Shown here one piece after another: positions 1 through 8,218 of a stretch of 57,826 bases of DNA. Location: contig CANMBF010000016.1 of NCBI GenBank assembly GCA_947496065.1, forward strand, positions 1-57,826. The letters run 5' to 3'. The stretch is from Bacteroidota bacterium. GTDB taxonomy: Bacteria > Bacteroidota > Bacteroidia > NS11-12g > UBA955. Every line of letters begins with the position of its first letter. The stretch's first letter is position 1. The position numbers were made by a program, and so were the translations under genes. The notes beneath the pieces were generated by a model. That model searched no databases. It saw only the letters and a list, made by a program, of their open reading frames with translations, and was not told the DNA's origin.

Positions 1-438
1 TTGTTTGCAGTCAATACCATTAAAGACGAAAGACAAATTGATATTCCTGTAATGGTATCTGGAACCATTACTGATGCCAGTGGCAGAACTTTAAGTGGTC
101 AAACCCCTGAAGCCTTTTGGAACTCCTTATCGCATGCCAACATCATTAGCATTGGTTTAAATTGTGCTTTAGGTGCTAAGGATATGATACCACATATCAG
201 CGAAATTAGCCGTGTGGCATGGGTATATACTACCGCTTATCCGAATGCAGGTTTGCCTAACGAGTTTGGACAATACGATGAATCGCCTGAGGCAATGGCC
301 AATGTGGTCGAAAAATTTATGGCCGAAGGTTGGGTAAACATGATAGGTGGCTGCTGCGGTACAACACCAGCGCATATTAAAGCCATTGCCGATAAAGCAA
401 AAAATTACGCCCCGCGTGAAGTGCCAGTGTTAGCTTAA
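1..438 (+). CDS. metH: Methionine synthase, homocysteine-binding domain (C-terminal part, cut by window edge)
   Basis: This is the end of a cobalamin-dependent methionine synthase homocysteine S-methyltransferase domain, which binds homocysteine through a zinc-thiolate site. Visible signatures are GLNCALGA (first zinc Cys), [11 protein letters not shown], and [11 protein letters not shown] near residue 120, whose paired Cys are the other two zinc ligands. The gene starts outside the window, so the first codon here is not the true start. The frame stops shortly after this domain, whereas full-length MetH continues into pterin, B12 and activation domains. This suggests the split-MetH arrangement, with the rest encoded elsewhere. 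A membrane protein follows 9 nt downstream, probably in the same transcript. Confidence 0.9.
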   Translation: MFAVNTIKDERQIDIPVMVSGTITDASGRTLSGQTPEAFWNSLSHANIISIGLNCALGAKDMIPHISEISRVAWVYTTAYPNAGLPNEFGQYDESPEAMANVVEKFMAEGWVNMIGGCCGTTPAHIKAIADKAKNYAPREVPVLA

Positions 439-447
439 TTTATTGGG

Positions 448-1065
448 ATGAAATTTTTAGCTTGGTTCTTTTCAGTATTGTTTCATCCGCTCATTCTCTT
501 GAATGCAGGTATTGCAGCCTTGTTGTTATACCATCCTTATTACAGCAGTAAGTATTACGATGAGCAATTAATTACGCTCGTTATTTATATGGCGGTCAAT
601 ACCTTAGTAATGCCATTGCTAGTAGTTGTTTTACTCAAGCGGTTTAAGTTTTTAGACAATTATATAATCTCAACGCATAAACAACGCACCTTTCCCTATG
701 TCATAATCTCCATTTTGTTAGCGGTAACATCTTATCAATTGTACAAAAATGAGATGGGTGGCTTACCGATGTATTTTTTGATTGGATCAGCCATTTGTTT
801 GTTTTTAAATGCTATTATAACCATTAAATTTGGTATTAGCAGTCATACCATAGCAGCAGGAGGCATGGTGGCATTGATGTTTTATGTAGTGTCCATACAG
901 CATATTGCTCAAATGGAAGCGTATCTTCTCATTTCAATAATAGTTGCGGGACTTAGTGGCAGTAGCCGCTTATGGTTGCAAGCCCATACTACTAAACAAA
1001 TTTATTGGGGGTATTTGTTGGGCTTTAGTGTGGTGTTAAGCTCTTTGTTTCTTTTGGAAAACTAA
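448..1065 (+). CDS. PAP2-like integral membrane protein
   Basis: A 205-residue polytopic membrane protein with about six hydrophobic segments. Late in the sequence it has ISSHTIAAGG and SRLWLQAHTTKQIYWGYLLG. These resemble motif 2 (SGHT) and motif 3 (SRxxxxxHxxxD) of the PAP2 phosphatase superfamily, but the motif 3 Asp is replaced by Gln, so the phosphatase active site looks altered. It may be a non-catalytic PAP2-like protein or use a variant site. It lies 9 nt after the methionine synthase fragment and ends 1 nt before a convergent small gene. The substrate is unknown. Confidence 0.6.
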   Translation: MKFLAWFFSVLFHPLILLNAGIAALLLYHPYYSSKYYDEQLITLVIYMAVNTLVMPLLVVVLLKRFKFLDNYIISTHKQRTFPYVIISILLAVTSYQLYKNEMGGLPMYFLIGSAICLFLNAIITIKFGISSHTIAAGGMVALMFYVVSIQHIAQMEAYLLISIIVAGLSGSSRLWLQAHTTKQIYWGYLLGFSVVLSSLFLLEN

Positions 1066-1066
1066 A

Positions 1067-1333
1067 TTAACATCCACAAGGATTATACTTCCTTATTTTT
1101 CCTTTGCGGTTGCGCGATTGCACCATTTGACCCTTGTTGTTGAACAACATCCAAGTGCTTAACTCGCCATGTTTATAGCGCTCTTTTTTAATTAATTGAC
1201 CAGAATTGTTTTTACAAAGCCATACGCCATGCTTTTTACCATCTTTATCTAAAGTCCCGTTGCAGCTTAGGGTATCGCTACCCCAAGCTTTTTGGGTTGA
1301 AAATAGAGTTAATATAAAGATCAGTGTTTTCAT
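1067..1333 (-). CDS. Small secreted protein with MORN-type repeat
   Basis: An 88-residue hypothetical protein. The first ~18 residues form a signal peptide (hydrophobic LIFILTLFST, then QKAWG). The mature part has the pattern DGKKHGVWLC...KERYKHGELSTW, which resembles the MORN_2/YwqK-type beta repeat. It ends in a Cys-Gly-Cys tail. It lies 32 nt downstream of ftsH on the same strand and may share its transcript. Cys at the repeat and tail may form disulfides outside the cytoplasm. Function is not known. Confidence 0.55.
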   Translation of the reverse strand: MKTLIFILTLFSTQKAWGSDTLSCNGTLDKDGKKHGVWLCKNNSGQLIKKERYKHGELSTWMLFNNKGQMVQSRNRKGKIRKYNPCGC

Positions 1334-1365
1334 AACTATGATGAAGGCACTATTTGGTATAAATA

Positions 1366-3453
1366 TTAGGCGCTTTGATCGTCGGCAGTGGCACTGTTCT
1401 CTAGTGTTTGCGTTGGTTCAACAACAGCACTTTCAGTGTTGCTTTCCACTACTGGGACAACTACTTCATCTTTCTTATTTGAATCGCTTTCCATGTAATT
1501 CTCATAATTGGTTTTATGATCGAATGGACGTTTACCTATCAATGCTTCTAAATCGTATTGGAACAAGATTTCTTTCTTCAATAACTCTTGCGCCAAATTA
1601 ATCAATTCTGCTTTTTTGCTACTCAATAAGGCTTTTGTTCTTACATAAGCAATGTCAATGATTTTACGAACTTCTTCGTCAATCATCTCCGCAGTTTTTT
1701 CGCTGTATGGTTTACTGTAAGTATACTCTCCAGTTGAATCATTGAAACTTACATTGCCAATTCTCTCATTCATACCATAAATGGTGACCATTGAGTAGGC
1801 CATTTTAGTAATACGTTCCAAATCGTTTTGCGCCCCTGTACTTACTTTTCCAAAGATCAAATCTTCGGCCGCTCTACCACCTAAGGTCATACACATTTCA
1901 TCAAGTAATTGTTCGCTTCTGTAAATGTATTGTTCTTTTGGTAAGTATTGCGCATAACCTAAGGCTGCAACACCACGTGGTACAATCGATACTTTTACCA
2001 ATGGATCGGCAAATTCTAAGAACCAACCTGCCACAGCATGCCCAGCTTCGTGATAAGCTACAATGTTTTTCTCTTCTGGAGAAATCAATTTATTCTTTTT
2101 CTCAAGACCGCCAATCACTCTGTCAATGGCATCTTGAAAATCTTGCATATCAATTCTGTCTTTGTTATTACGCGCAGCTATTAAAGCAGCTTCGTTACAA
2201 ACGTTGGCAATTTCGGCACCAGCAAAACCAGGCGTTTGAGCAGATAGTTTTTTAGCATCAACCTCAGGAGATAATTCTTTGCCTTGTAAATGCACTTTAA
2301 AGATTTGGTCTCTACCCACTAAGTCTGGTTTATCAATAGAAATTTGTCTATCGAATCTTCCCGGTCTAAGTAAGGCAGAATCCAAAATATCAGGACGGTT
2401 AGTAGCTGCTAAAATGATAACACCACTATCGGTTCCAAAGCCATCCATTTCTGTTAACAATTGGTTCAGGGTATTCTCTCTCTCATCGTTAGAGCCACTC
2501 ATTAAGTTTTTACCACGGGCTCTACCAATCGCATCTATCTCATCAATAAAAATGATACATGGTGCTTTCTCTTTGGCCTGACGGAATAAATCTCTTACAC
2601 GCGATGCACCAACACCAACAAACATCTCCACAAAATCGGAACCCGATAAAGAGAAGAAAGGCACATTGGCTTCACCAGCAACTGCTTTTGCTAAGAGGGT
2701 CTTACCTGTTCCAGGCGAACCAATTAACAAAGCGCCTTTAGGAATTTTACCACCTAAGCGGGTATATTTTTTTGGATTTTTTAAGAAATCTACAATTTCC
2801 ATGACTTCCACTTTGGCTTCATCTAATCCAGCCACATCTTTGAAAGTAACATTCACTTTGGTATTTTTATCAAACAAAGTGGCTTTACTTCTGCCAATGT
2901 TAAACAATTGACCAGGGCCACCACCAGCGCCACCGCCACCACCGCCCATTCTGCGCATCATAAAGCTCCAGAAGGCAATGAGTAAACCAATCATGATAAT
3001 CCAATTCAATATCTGCCAAGTGCTATCGTTTTCGTATTGATAATCGATAACAACATCTTTGGCTTCTTTGTGCTCTGATTTTAAGGATTCAATATTTTTA
3101 TTGAACGCATCTTTATCTATTTCGAAATAATACTGAGGTGATACTTGACCGAACATATTCGGTGTTTGCTTATTCAAATCTTTGTATTTATCATTGGTTA
3201 GCATTTCCTTTTTGATGTATACTTTGACTAAGCGGTTATTTACAACCTCCATTTTTTCTACATCATTGCTCACTATCATTTCACTTACTGCGTTCCAGTT
3301 ACTGCGTTTGCCAGGGTTATTAGGGTAAAAACTTATGATGATAAACCCAAGGAGTAGGATGCCCCAAATCCAATACATATTAAATTTTGGTGCATTGTTT
3401 TTGCGCTCACCGAAAGGGTTTTCTTCTTTTTTCTTTTTTTCTTGTTCGTCCAT
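1366..3453 (-). CDS. ftsH: ATP-dependent zinc metalloprotease FtsH
   Basis: A membrane-anchored AAA+ protease of 695 residues that degrades misfolded membrane proteins and short-lived regulators. It has TM1 at ~26-46, a periplasmic domain to ~147, TM2 at ~148-166, and a Gly-rich linker. Walker A is GSPGTGKT at 245-252 and Walker B is IIFIDEID at 300-307. The second region of homology contains ATNRPD and LRPGRFDR. The zinc site HEAGH is at 468-472. The C-terminal ~50 residues are acidic and low-complexity. All catalytic elements are intact and length is normal for the phylum. A -7-type box lies about 50 nt upstream of the start. Confidence 0.97.
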   Translation of the reverse strand: MDEQEKKKKEENPFGERKNNAPKFNMYWIWGILLLGFIIISFYPNNPGKRSNWNAVSEMIVSNDVEKMEVVNNRLVKVYIKKEMLTNDKYKDLNKQTPNMFGQVSPQYYFEIDKDAFNKNIESLKSEHKEAKDVVIDYQYENDSTWQILNWIIMIGLLIAFWSFMMRRMGGGGGGAGGGPGQLFNIGRSKATLFDKNTKVNVTFKDVAGLDEAKVEVMEIVDFLKNPKKYTRLGGKIPKGALLIGSPGTGKTLLAKAVAGEANVPFFSLSGSDFVEMFVGVGASRVRDLFRQAKEKAPCIIFIDEIDAIGRARGKNLMSGSNDERENTLNQLLTEMDGFGTDSGVIILAATNRPDILDSALLRPGRFDRQISIDKPDLVGRDQIFKVHLQGKELSPEVDAKKLSAQTPGFAGAEIANVCNEAALIAARNNKDRIDMQDFQDAIDRVIGGLEKKNKLISPEEKNIVAYHEAGHAVAGWFLEFADPLVKVSIVPRGVAALGYAQYLPKEQYIYRSEQLLDEMCMTLGGRAAEDLIFGKVSTGAQNDLERITKMAYSMVTIYGMNERIGNVSFNDSTGEYTYSKPYSEKTAEMIDEEVRKIIDIAYVRTKALLSSKKAELINLAQELLKKEILFQYDLEALIGKRPFDHKTNYENYMESDSNKKDEVVVPVVESNTESAVVEPTQTLENSATADDQSA

Positions 3454-3502
3454 TTTGGATATTGATAAGGTGCTAGTGATTGAAATCTATAGGTATTAAC
3501 GG

Positions 3503-3510
3503 CAAATCTA
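3503..3510 (-). promoter_or_regulatory. Candidate -7 promoter box of ftsH
   Basis: TAGATTTG on the minus strand matches the Bacteroidota -7 consensus TAnnTTTG, 49 nt before the ftsH ATG. No clear -33 element is seen. Confidence 0.4.
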
Positions 3511-3565
3511 ATTATTTGTTCAGAGATATTGTTGAAATAGACTGAAAAATATGCTTTGACTCACT

Positions 3566-3573
3566 TATTTTTG
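3566..3573 (+). promoter_or_regulatory. Candidate -7 promoter box of kbl
   Basis: TATTTTTG matches TAnnTTTG and lies 19 nt before the kbl ATG. It is divergent from the ftsH box, so the 140-nt gap plausibly holds two back-to-back promoters. Confidence 0.45.
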
Positions 3574-3592
3574 CAAAAAACATTCCATTAAT

Positions 3593-4798
3593 ATGTACGG
3601 TAAACTTCAACAACATTTAAAGCAAGAATTAGAACAAATAGAACAAGCGGGCTTGTATAAAAAAGAACGCATCATTGTATCTCCACAAGGCGCAGACATT
3701 AGATTGAGCAGTGGTCAGGAGGTCGTTAATTTTTGTGCAAATAATTACTTAGGCTTATCAAGTCATCCTCGTGTAATAGATGCTGCCAAAAAGTCATTAG
3801 ACACCCATGGTTTCGGGATGAGCAGTGTGCGCTTTATTTGTGGAACCCAAGATATACACAAAGAATTGGAAGCTAAAATTGCCGAGTTCTATGGTACAGA
3901 AGATACCATTTTATACGCAGCTGCTTTCGATGCGAATGGTGGTATATTTGAACCATTATTTGGAGAGGATGATGCCATCATTTCTGATTCATTGAACCAT
4001 GCTTCTATCATTGATGGCGTGCGTTTATGTAAGGCAGCAAGGTATAGATATAACAACAATGATATGGCCGATTTGGAGCAACAGCTAATTGCTGCAAATA
4101 CTGCTGGTCACAGACATAAAATAATTGTTACCGACGGTGTATTTAGTATGGACGGCTATGTGGCACAACTTGATAAAATTAATGCACTGGCTAATCAATA
4201 CGATGCATTGGTAATGGTAGATGAGTGTCATGCTGCTGGCTTCATAGGTAAAACAGGAAAAGGTACACCAGAATTGTGTGGTGTACATGGTCAAATTGAC
4301 ATTATCACTGGCACCTTGGGTAAGGCCTTAGGTGGGGCAATGGGTGGTTATACCACAGGTAAGAAAGAAATTATTGAATTATTGCGCCAACGTTCACGCC
4401 CTTATTTATTCTCTAATTCATTAGCGCCCGCCATTGTGTCTGCTAGCTTAGAAGTCTTTAAAATTTTAGGTGAATCAACAGAATTACGCGACAAACTTGA
4501 GTGGAATGTGAATTATTTCAAAGCTGGGATTAAAAAAGCAGGGTTCGACTTCAAGAATGGTGACAGTGCAATAGTGCCGATTATGCTATATGATGCCAAG
4601 TTGAGTCAGACCATGGCAGATAAATTATTAGAAGAAGGTATTTATGTTATTGGATTTTTCTATCCTGTTGTTCCAAAAGATCAAGCAAGAATAAGGGTTC
4701 AGTTATCTGCTGCGCACGAGCAACACCATATAGATAAAGCAATTGCAGCGTTTACTAAGGTGGGCCTAGAATTAGGTGTTATTAAGCAAGCACAGTAA
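3593..4798 (+). CDS. kbl: Glycine C-acetyltransferase (2-amino-3-ketobutyrate CoA ligase)
   Basis: A PLP enzyme of the alpha-oxoamine synthase family that cleaves 2-amino-3-ketobutyrate with CoA to glycine and acetyl-CoA, the second step of threonine catabolism. The 401-residue length matches E. coli Kbl (398). DGVFSMDG, VDECHAAG (PLP-ring Asp/His region) and GTLGKALGGAMGG are all present. The Schiff-base Lys falls at residue 244, the same number as in E. coli. The partner enzyme, an epimerase-type threonine dehydrogenase, is encoded about 4 kb downstream on the same strand rather than next to it. Related BioF or HemA activities are less likely given the near end-to-end Kbl-like sequence. Confidence 0.92.
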   Translation: MYGKLQQHLKQELEQIEQAGLYKKERIIVSPQGADIRLSSGQEVVNFCANNYLGLSSHPRVIDAAKKSLDTHGFGMSSVRFICGTQDIHKELEAKIAEFYGTEDTILYAAAFDANGGIFEPLFGEDDAIISDSLNHASIIDGVRLCKAARYRYNNNDMADLEQQLIAANTAGHRHKIIVTDGVFSMDGYVAQLDKINALANQYDALVMVDECHAAGFIGKTGKGTPELCGVHGQIDIITGTLGKALGGAMGGYTTGKKEIIELLRQRSRPYLFSNSLAPAIVSASLEVFKILGESTELRDKLEWNVNYFKAGIKKAGFDFKNGDSAIVPIMLYDAKLSQTMADKLLEEGIYVIGFFYPVVPKDQARIRVQLSAAHEQHHIDKAIAAFTKVGLELGVIKQAQ

Positions 4799-4836
4799 AA
4801 ACGATTAATATTTTTAGAAACTTGTTATATTAAATA

Positions 4837-4856
4837 ATTGTAATTGCTATTACAAT
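4837..4856. repeat. Perfect inverted repeat upstream of receiver gene
   Basis: ATTGTAAT-TGCT-ATTACAAT is an 8-bp perfect dyad with a 4-nt spacer, 39 nt after kbl and 44 nt before the response regulator gene. There is no T-tract, so it is not an obvious terminator. The symmetry fits an operator for a dimeric regulator, but no candidate binder can be named. Confidence 0.4.
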
Positions 4857-4900
4857 CATAATGTACTTATTTTGTAGAACATACAAACAACTAATAGCAA

Positions 4901-5302
4901 ATGACCATAAATAAAATTGATTTAGCTTATATAATAGATGATGATGAAATCATAATATACTTAACTGGCGCTTTAATTAAGAAAGAAGAATTTTGCAACA
5001 GAACAGAAACCTTTACGGATGGCCTGCAAGCTATCAAAAGATTAAAACTTGCGATTGAGACGAATGTAGATTTACCTCAAGTCATTCTTTTTGATTTAAA
5101 TATGCCAGTAATGGATGGATGGGAATTTGTAGATGAGTATATGAAATTAGGGATTGATAAGTCGATACCCCTATTTGTATTCACATCTTCAATTAATCCT
5201 GCAGATAAGGAAAAGTTGTTTTCATATTCTTCCATCAAGGGCTTTATTCAAAAGCCGCTTACCAAGCAAAAATTGGATAAAATATTGCGTATTATTTCCT
5301 AA
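4901..5302 (+). CDS. Single-domain response regulator (CheY-like receiver)
   Basis: A 133-residue stand-alone receiver domain with no output domain. The acidic pocket is DDDE at ~13-16. The phosphoacceptor Asp is in LFDLNMPVMDGWEF (~residue 67). The switch Ser/Thr is in VFTSS and the conserved Lys in FIQKPL. All phosphotransfer residues are present, so it should be phosphorylatable by a histidine kinase or phosphorelay, but no kinase is encoded nearby. A second, degenerate receiver lies 372 nt downstream. An inverted repeat upstream and a hairpin downstream suggest a separate transcription unit. Confidence 0.88.
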   Translation: MTINKIDLAYIIDDDEIIIYLTGALIKKEEFCNRTETFTDGLQAIKRLKLAIETNVDLPQVILFDLNMPVMDGWEFVDEYMKLGIDKSIPLFVFTSSINPADKEKLFSYSSIKGFIQKPLTKQKLDKILRIIS

Positions 5303-5305
5303 TTT

Positions 5306-5335
5306 TTTTTCTAAAAAAGTATTTTTTAAGAAAAA
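5306..5335 (+). terminator. AT-rich hairpin after the receiver gene
   Basis: TTTTTCTAAAAAA pairs with TTTTTTAAGAAAAA across a 3-nt loop with one bulged base, starting 4 nt after the stop codon. The stem is weak (A/T only) and is followed by AT-rich DNA. It is a plausible but not certain terminator. Confidence 0.35.
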
Positions 5336-5674
5336 TTTATAATTTTTCTAAAAATATAATTTTCAGACATTTATTTTTTTAGTCTTTTTGAAATTTCAAC
5401 TAATAGAAAATAATTAATTGGATTATAATCAATTGATAAACATATTGATAGATAAATAATGTCAATTTTATATGCGTTTAAAATGGCCCCTTTTTAAATA
5501 ATAATTAATCTGGCTTATTTTATAAAATGAGCATTAACGACTCAATATTTAAAACACTAAAAATCATATTTATAATTTTAGAATCTACTATTAATAAGGG
5601 TGTTAGAGTGATATCTCTCAGTTTTGAAAAGCTAAATTTTATGATAGCTTTGTTGAAACTAAACTTGTAAACTT
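5336..5674. other. AT-rich intergenic region, no supported gene
   Basis: Very A/T-rich DNA between two receiver-type genes. The only notable frame is a 47-codon one at 5527-5670 that ends 4 nt before the next gene. Its composition looks like background, so I do not call it. A TAGCTTTG box at 5645-5652 may drive the downstream gene. Confidence 0.5.
5645..5652 (+). promoter_or_regulatory. Candidate -7 promoter box
   Basis: TAGCTTTG matches TAnnTTTG, 22 nt before the ATG of the degenerate receiver gene. Confidence 0.4.
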
Positions 5675-6166
5675 ATGAAAACTAAATCAATTAAAGTTGT
5701 TGTAATTGAACAACAGCATTACTACAGTCAATTAATCAGTGAAGAAATTAATGAACTGCGTTCGAACAAATCACTCGCTAATTTAAAATTTGAAATTGAA
5801 TCAAAGTCAACTATAGAAAGTATTCTGCAAACATCTAAAGCCAACTTTCAAGTCGTTGTTTTTGATAACCATTTTAGCAATGCTCATCAAAAAAGTGATT
5901 ATGATGTAGTGAAAACAATAGAGGTCATCAAATCTATTAACAAAGATTGTTTTTTTATTTCTGTTTCAGGTTATAGGGAAATTAATATTTCAGGCCAATT
6001 ATACAAAAACGGAGAACTTACATTTGTATACAGTAAGCAATGTAAAATACGCAATGAAAATTTAGATAATAGTATTTCAAAACCATCTTTTTACAAACTA
6101 ATGGAACGCTATATTGATGGTTTATTTAAGGAAATGCAACAAACTAAACATTTATTGGCAGCTTAA
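5675..6166 (+). CDS. Degenerate receiver-like protein
   Basis: A 163-residue protein with the layout of a receiver domain. It has a hydrophobic beta strand (IKVVVIEQQ), a central VVVFDNHFSN holding an Asp at the phosphoacceptor position, FFISVSG at the switch-strand position, and VYSKQ with a Lys near the expected place. The N-terminal Asp-Asp metal pocket is replaced by Glu-Gln-Gln, so normal Mg-dependent phosphorylation is doubtful. A C-terminal helical extension carries no known output domain. It follows a canonical single-domain receiver. Its stop overlaps the stop of the convergent XRE gene. The family call rests on pattern similarity and is tentative. Confidence 0.5.
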   Translation: MKTKSIKVVVIEQQHYYSQLISEEINELRSNKSLANLKFEIESKSTIESILQTSKANFQVVVFDNHFSNAHQKSDYDVVKTIEVIKSINKDCFFISVSGYREINISGQLYKNGELTFVYSKQCKIRNENLDNSISKPSFYKLMERYIDGLFKEMQQTKHLLAA

Positions 6167-6381
6167 TGCTCTATAAAGAGATTTGTAACGGGCGTTTCAA
6201 GTGCCTCGCTTATTTTATAAAGCGTCTGAATTGTTGGATTTGCCTGTCCTGATTCAATTCTAGACATACTAGCTTTATCAAATTGACAAATATTTGCCAG
6301 TTGAATCTGGGACATTCTTTTTACTGCGCGCAGTTGCTTGATGGTAGACCCAATTGATTTTAAAAATTCGACTTTTGTCAT
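6163..6381 (-). CDS. Small XRE-family HTH transcriptional regulator
   Basis: A single helix-turn-helix domain of the Cro/C1 type (72 residues): IKQLRAVKRMSQIQLANICQ, then KASMSRIESGQANPTIQTLYKISEAL. The recognition helix region and the R-I-E-x-G turn are typical. I choose the ATG at 6381 (MTKVEF...) because the upstream alternative at 6420 adds 13 unrelated residues. It stands alone, convergent with the receiver-like gene and sharing overlapping stop codons with it. The target is unknown. It could be the antitoxin-like half of a lost pair, but no toxin is adjacent. Confidence 0.8.
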   Translation of the reverse strand: MTKVEFLKSIGSTIKQLRAVKRMSQIQLANICQFDKASMSRIESGQANPTIQTLYKISEALETPVTNLFIEH

Positions 6382-6452
6382 GATGTTAGAAATGAATGCA
6401 ATATGCAGTATACTTATCATTATTAAAATGACATAAATCAGTTTTAAAAAGA

Positions 6453-6968
6453 TTATTTGTAGAATGATTTTAAGTATGCCTTGCTTAATTCTGAATAAGC
6501 TTCAGCATTTTTAATAATTTTCGTTTTTTGATCTCCGCCAATGGATTTTACAATTTTTGCGGGTATGCCTAATACCAAACTATAGGGTGGAATTTGCATG
6601 CCTTCTGGCACCACTGCCCCGGCTCCTATAATACTATATTCCCCTATATTTACGCCATTCATTACAGTTGCTCGCATGCCAATCAAAACATTGTTGGCAA
6701 GGGTTGCACCATGCACTATGGCCCCATGCCCAATAATACAAGCTTCACCTATAGTTGTAGGAAAGCCTGGATCTACATGAACGACTGCATTGTCTTGTAT
6801 ATTGCTTTTGTTTCCAATGGTTATTTTATCAGTGTCTGCGCGAACCACTGCACCAAACCATATACTAACATCGTCACCTAAAGTTACATTGCCAATGACC
6901 CTTGCTGTATCTGCAATAAAAATTGCTTTACCTTTGCAGTCAATCTGTTTTATATTCTGAATATTCAT
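6453..6968 (-). CDS. Gamma-carbonic-anhydrase-like hexapeptide protein
   Basis: A 171-residue left-handed beta-helix protein of the YrdA/PaaY/CaiE group. Hexapeptide repeats run from ~12 to ~135 (for example IGNVTLGDDVSIWFGAVV). Metal-binding His residues appear in VVHVD and in GHGAIVHG, the usual three-His arrangement. The family binds zinc or iron at trimer interfaces, and some members are carbonic anhydrases, but substrate cannot be told from sequence. It is divergent from hutI, and the two start codons overlap by two bases at 6967-6968, so each promoter must lie inside the neighbouring gene. Confidence 0.85.
   Translation of the reverse strand: MNIQNIKQIDCKGKAIFIADTARVIGNVTLGDDVSIWFGAVVRADTDKITIGNKSNIQDNAVVHVDPGFPTTIGEACIIGHGAIVHGATLANNVLIGMRATVMNGVNIGEYSIIGAGAVVPEGMQIPPYSLVLGIPAKIVKSIGGDQKTKIIKNAEAYSELSKAYLKSFYK
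6929..6936 (+). promoter_or_regulatory. Candidate hutI -7 box inside the neighbouring gene
   Basis: TACCTTTG matches TAnnTTTG, 30 nt before the hutI ATG and within the coding region of the divergent gene. Confidence 0.35.
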
Positions 6969-8193
6969 GATGCTTAAAAATTATACCCTTACAAACATAG
7001 GCCAATTAATGGGAATTTTACCAAAGGAAACCATGTTGTTAAAGGGCGAAGAAATGGGCCATATCAATGCGCTGCACAATGCATTCGTTGAGGTAGTTGA
7101 CGGCAAGATTCACGCTTATGGTATAATGGACAATTGCCCTGAAACCGACCAGCAAATTGTCAATATGCACGGTGACTGGCTTATGCCTGGGTTTGTAGAT
7201 TCGCATACCCACATGGTATTTGCAAGTAGTAGACACAATGAGTATGTAATGCGTTTGCAAGGTAAAACTTATGAAGACATTGCTGCAGAAGGTGGAGGAA
7301 TCTTAAATTCTGCAAAAAAATTGCAGGCGATGGACGCGGATACTTTGTACAAAAAAGCACTAAAATATGCAGAGGAAGCGATTGCTGGTGGTACCTTGGC
7401 ACTCGAAATAAAAAGTGGTTATGGTTTATCTGTTGAGGCAGAATTAAAAATGCTAAGAGTGGTAAAGCGGTTGAAAAATGAATTACCAATCAGTATTAAA
7501 GCGACATTTTTAGGAGCCCACGCATTCCCTGCTGAATACAAATCAAATCACCAAGGCTATATCGATTTAATCATTAATGAAATGTTACCTGTTATAGTCA
7601 AAGAACACTTGGCAGATTACATCGATGTGTTTTGTGATAAGGGTTTTTTTAGCGTAGAAGAAACTACTCAAATACTAACTGCAGCAGCCGCTTTAGGACT
7701 TCAACCAAAAATTCATGGCAATGAATTGGGCTTAACTGGAGGGGTTCAAACAGCAGTAGATAATAATGCACTTTCAGTCGATCATCTTGAACACTTAAGT
7801 GATGTTGAAATTAATTATTTATTAAACAGCAATACAATGCCAGTTATACTGCCGGGAAGTTCGTTTTTTCTAAAAATTCCTTATGCCCCAGGCCGAAGAA
7901 TGATAGATGCTGGATTGCCTGTATGTGTGGCAAGTGATTTCAATCCTGGTAGCAGCCCACATCATAATCTTTGGTTTACTTGGAGTCTAGCTTGTTTATA
8001 TAACGGCTTATTGCCAGCCGAAGCCTTCAATGCTTTGACGATTAATGGGGCCTATGCTCTAGGATTAAGCGAAACCCATGGCAGCATAGCCGTTGGCAAA
8101 AATGCCTGTTTTATACAAACCCGTGCTTTCGATTCTATCAATGAAATACCGTATTGGTTTGCGCAATCGCATGCCAAGAAAGTTTGGTACTAG
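6967..8193 (+). CDS. hutI: Imidazolonepropionase (histidine degradation)
   Basis: An amidohydrolase-superfamily enzyme of 408 residues that hydrolyses imidazolone-5-propionate to N-formimino-glutamate, the third step of histidine degradation. The metal-binding HTH is at 80-82, in FVDSHTHMVF. AAEGGGIL, KSGYGL, HGNEL (metal His) and ASDFNPGSS (late metal Asp) are all present in order. The start is ATG at 6967 or the adjacent ATG at 6970. No hutH, hutU or hutG is in the window, so the pathway genes are scattered or incomplete. It ends 25 nt before a convergent gene. Confidence 0.93.
   Translation: MMLKNYTLTNIGQLMGILPKETMLLKGEEMGHINALHNAFVEVVDGKIHAYGIMDNCPETDQQIVNMHGDWLMPGFVDSHTHMVFASSRHNEYVMRLQGKTYEDIAAEGGGILNSAKKLQAMDADTLYKKALKYAEEAIAGGTLALEIKSGYGLSVEAELKMLRVVKRLKNELPISIKATFLGAHAFPAEYKSNHQGYIDLIINEMLPVIVKEHLADYIDVFCDKGFFSVEETTQILTAAAALGLQPKIHGNELGLTGGVQTAVDNNALSVDHLEHLSDVEINYLLNSNTMPVILPGSSFFLKIPYAPGRRMIDAGLPVCVASDFNPGSSPHHNLWFTWSLACLYNGLLPAEAFNALTINGAYALGLSETHGSIAVGKNACFIQTRAFDSINEIPYWFAQSHAKKVWY
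6992..6999 (-). promoter_or_regulatory. Candidate -7 box of the gamma-CA-like gene, inside hutI
   Basis: TATGTTTG on the minus strand, 23 nt before the divergent ATG. Together with the box at 6929-6936 it suggests interleaved promoters. Confidence 0.35.
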
Positions 8194-8218
8194 TTATCAG
8201 TGATTAGGGTAGTATGAT

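Noticed and set aside
5527-5670. 47-codon ORF ending 4 nt before the degenerate receiver gene
   Set aside because: Ile/Leu/Lys-rich composition typical of A/T-rich background, no recognisable motif, and the likely promoter box of the downstream gene (5645-5652) lies inside it.
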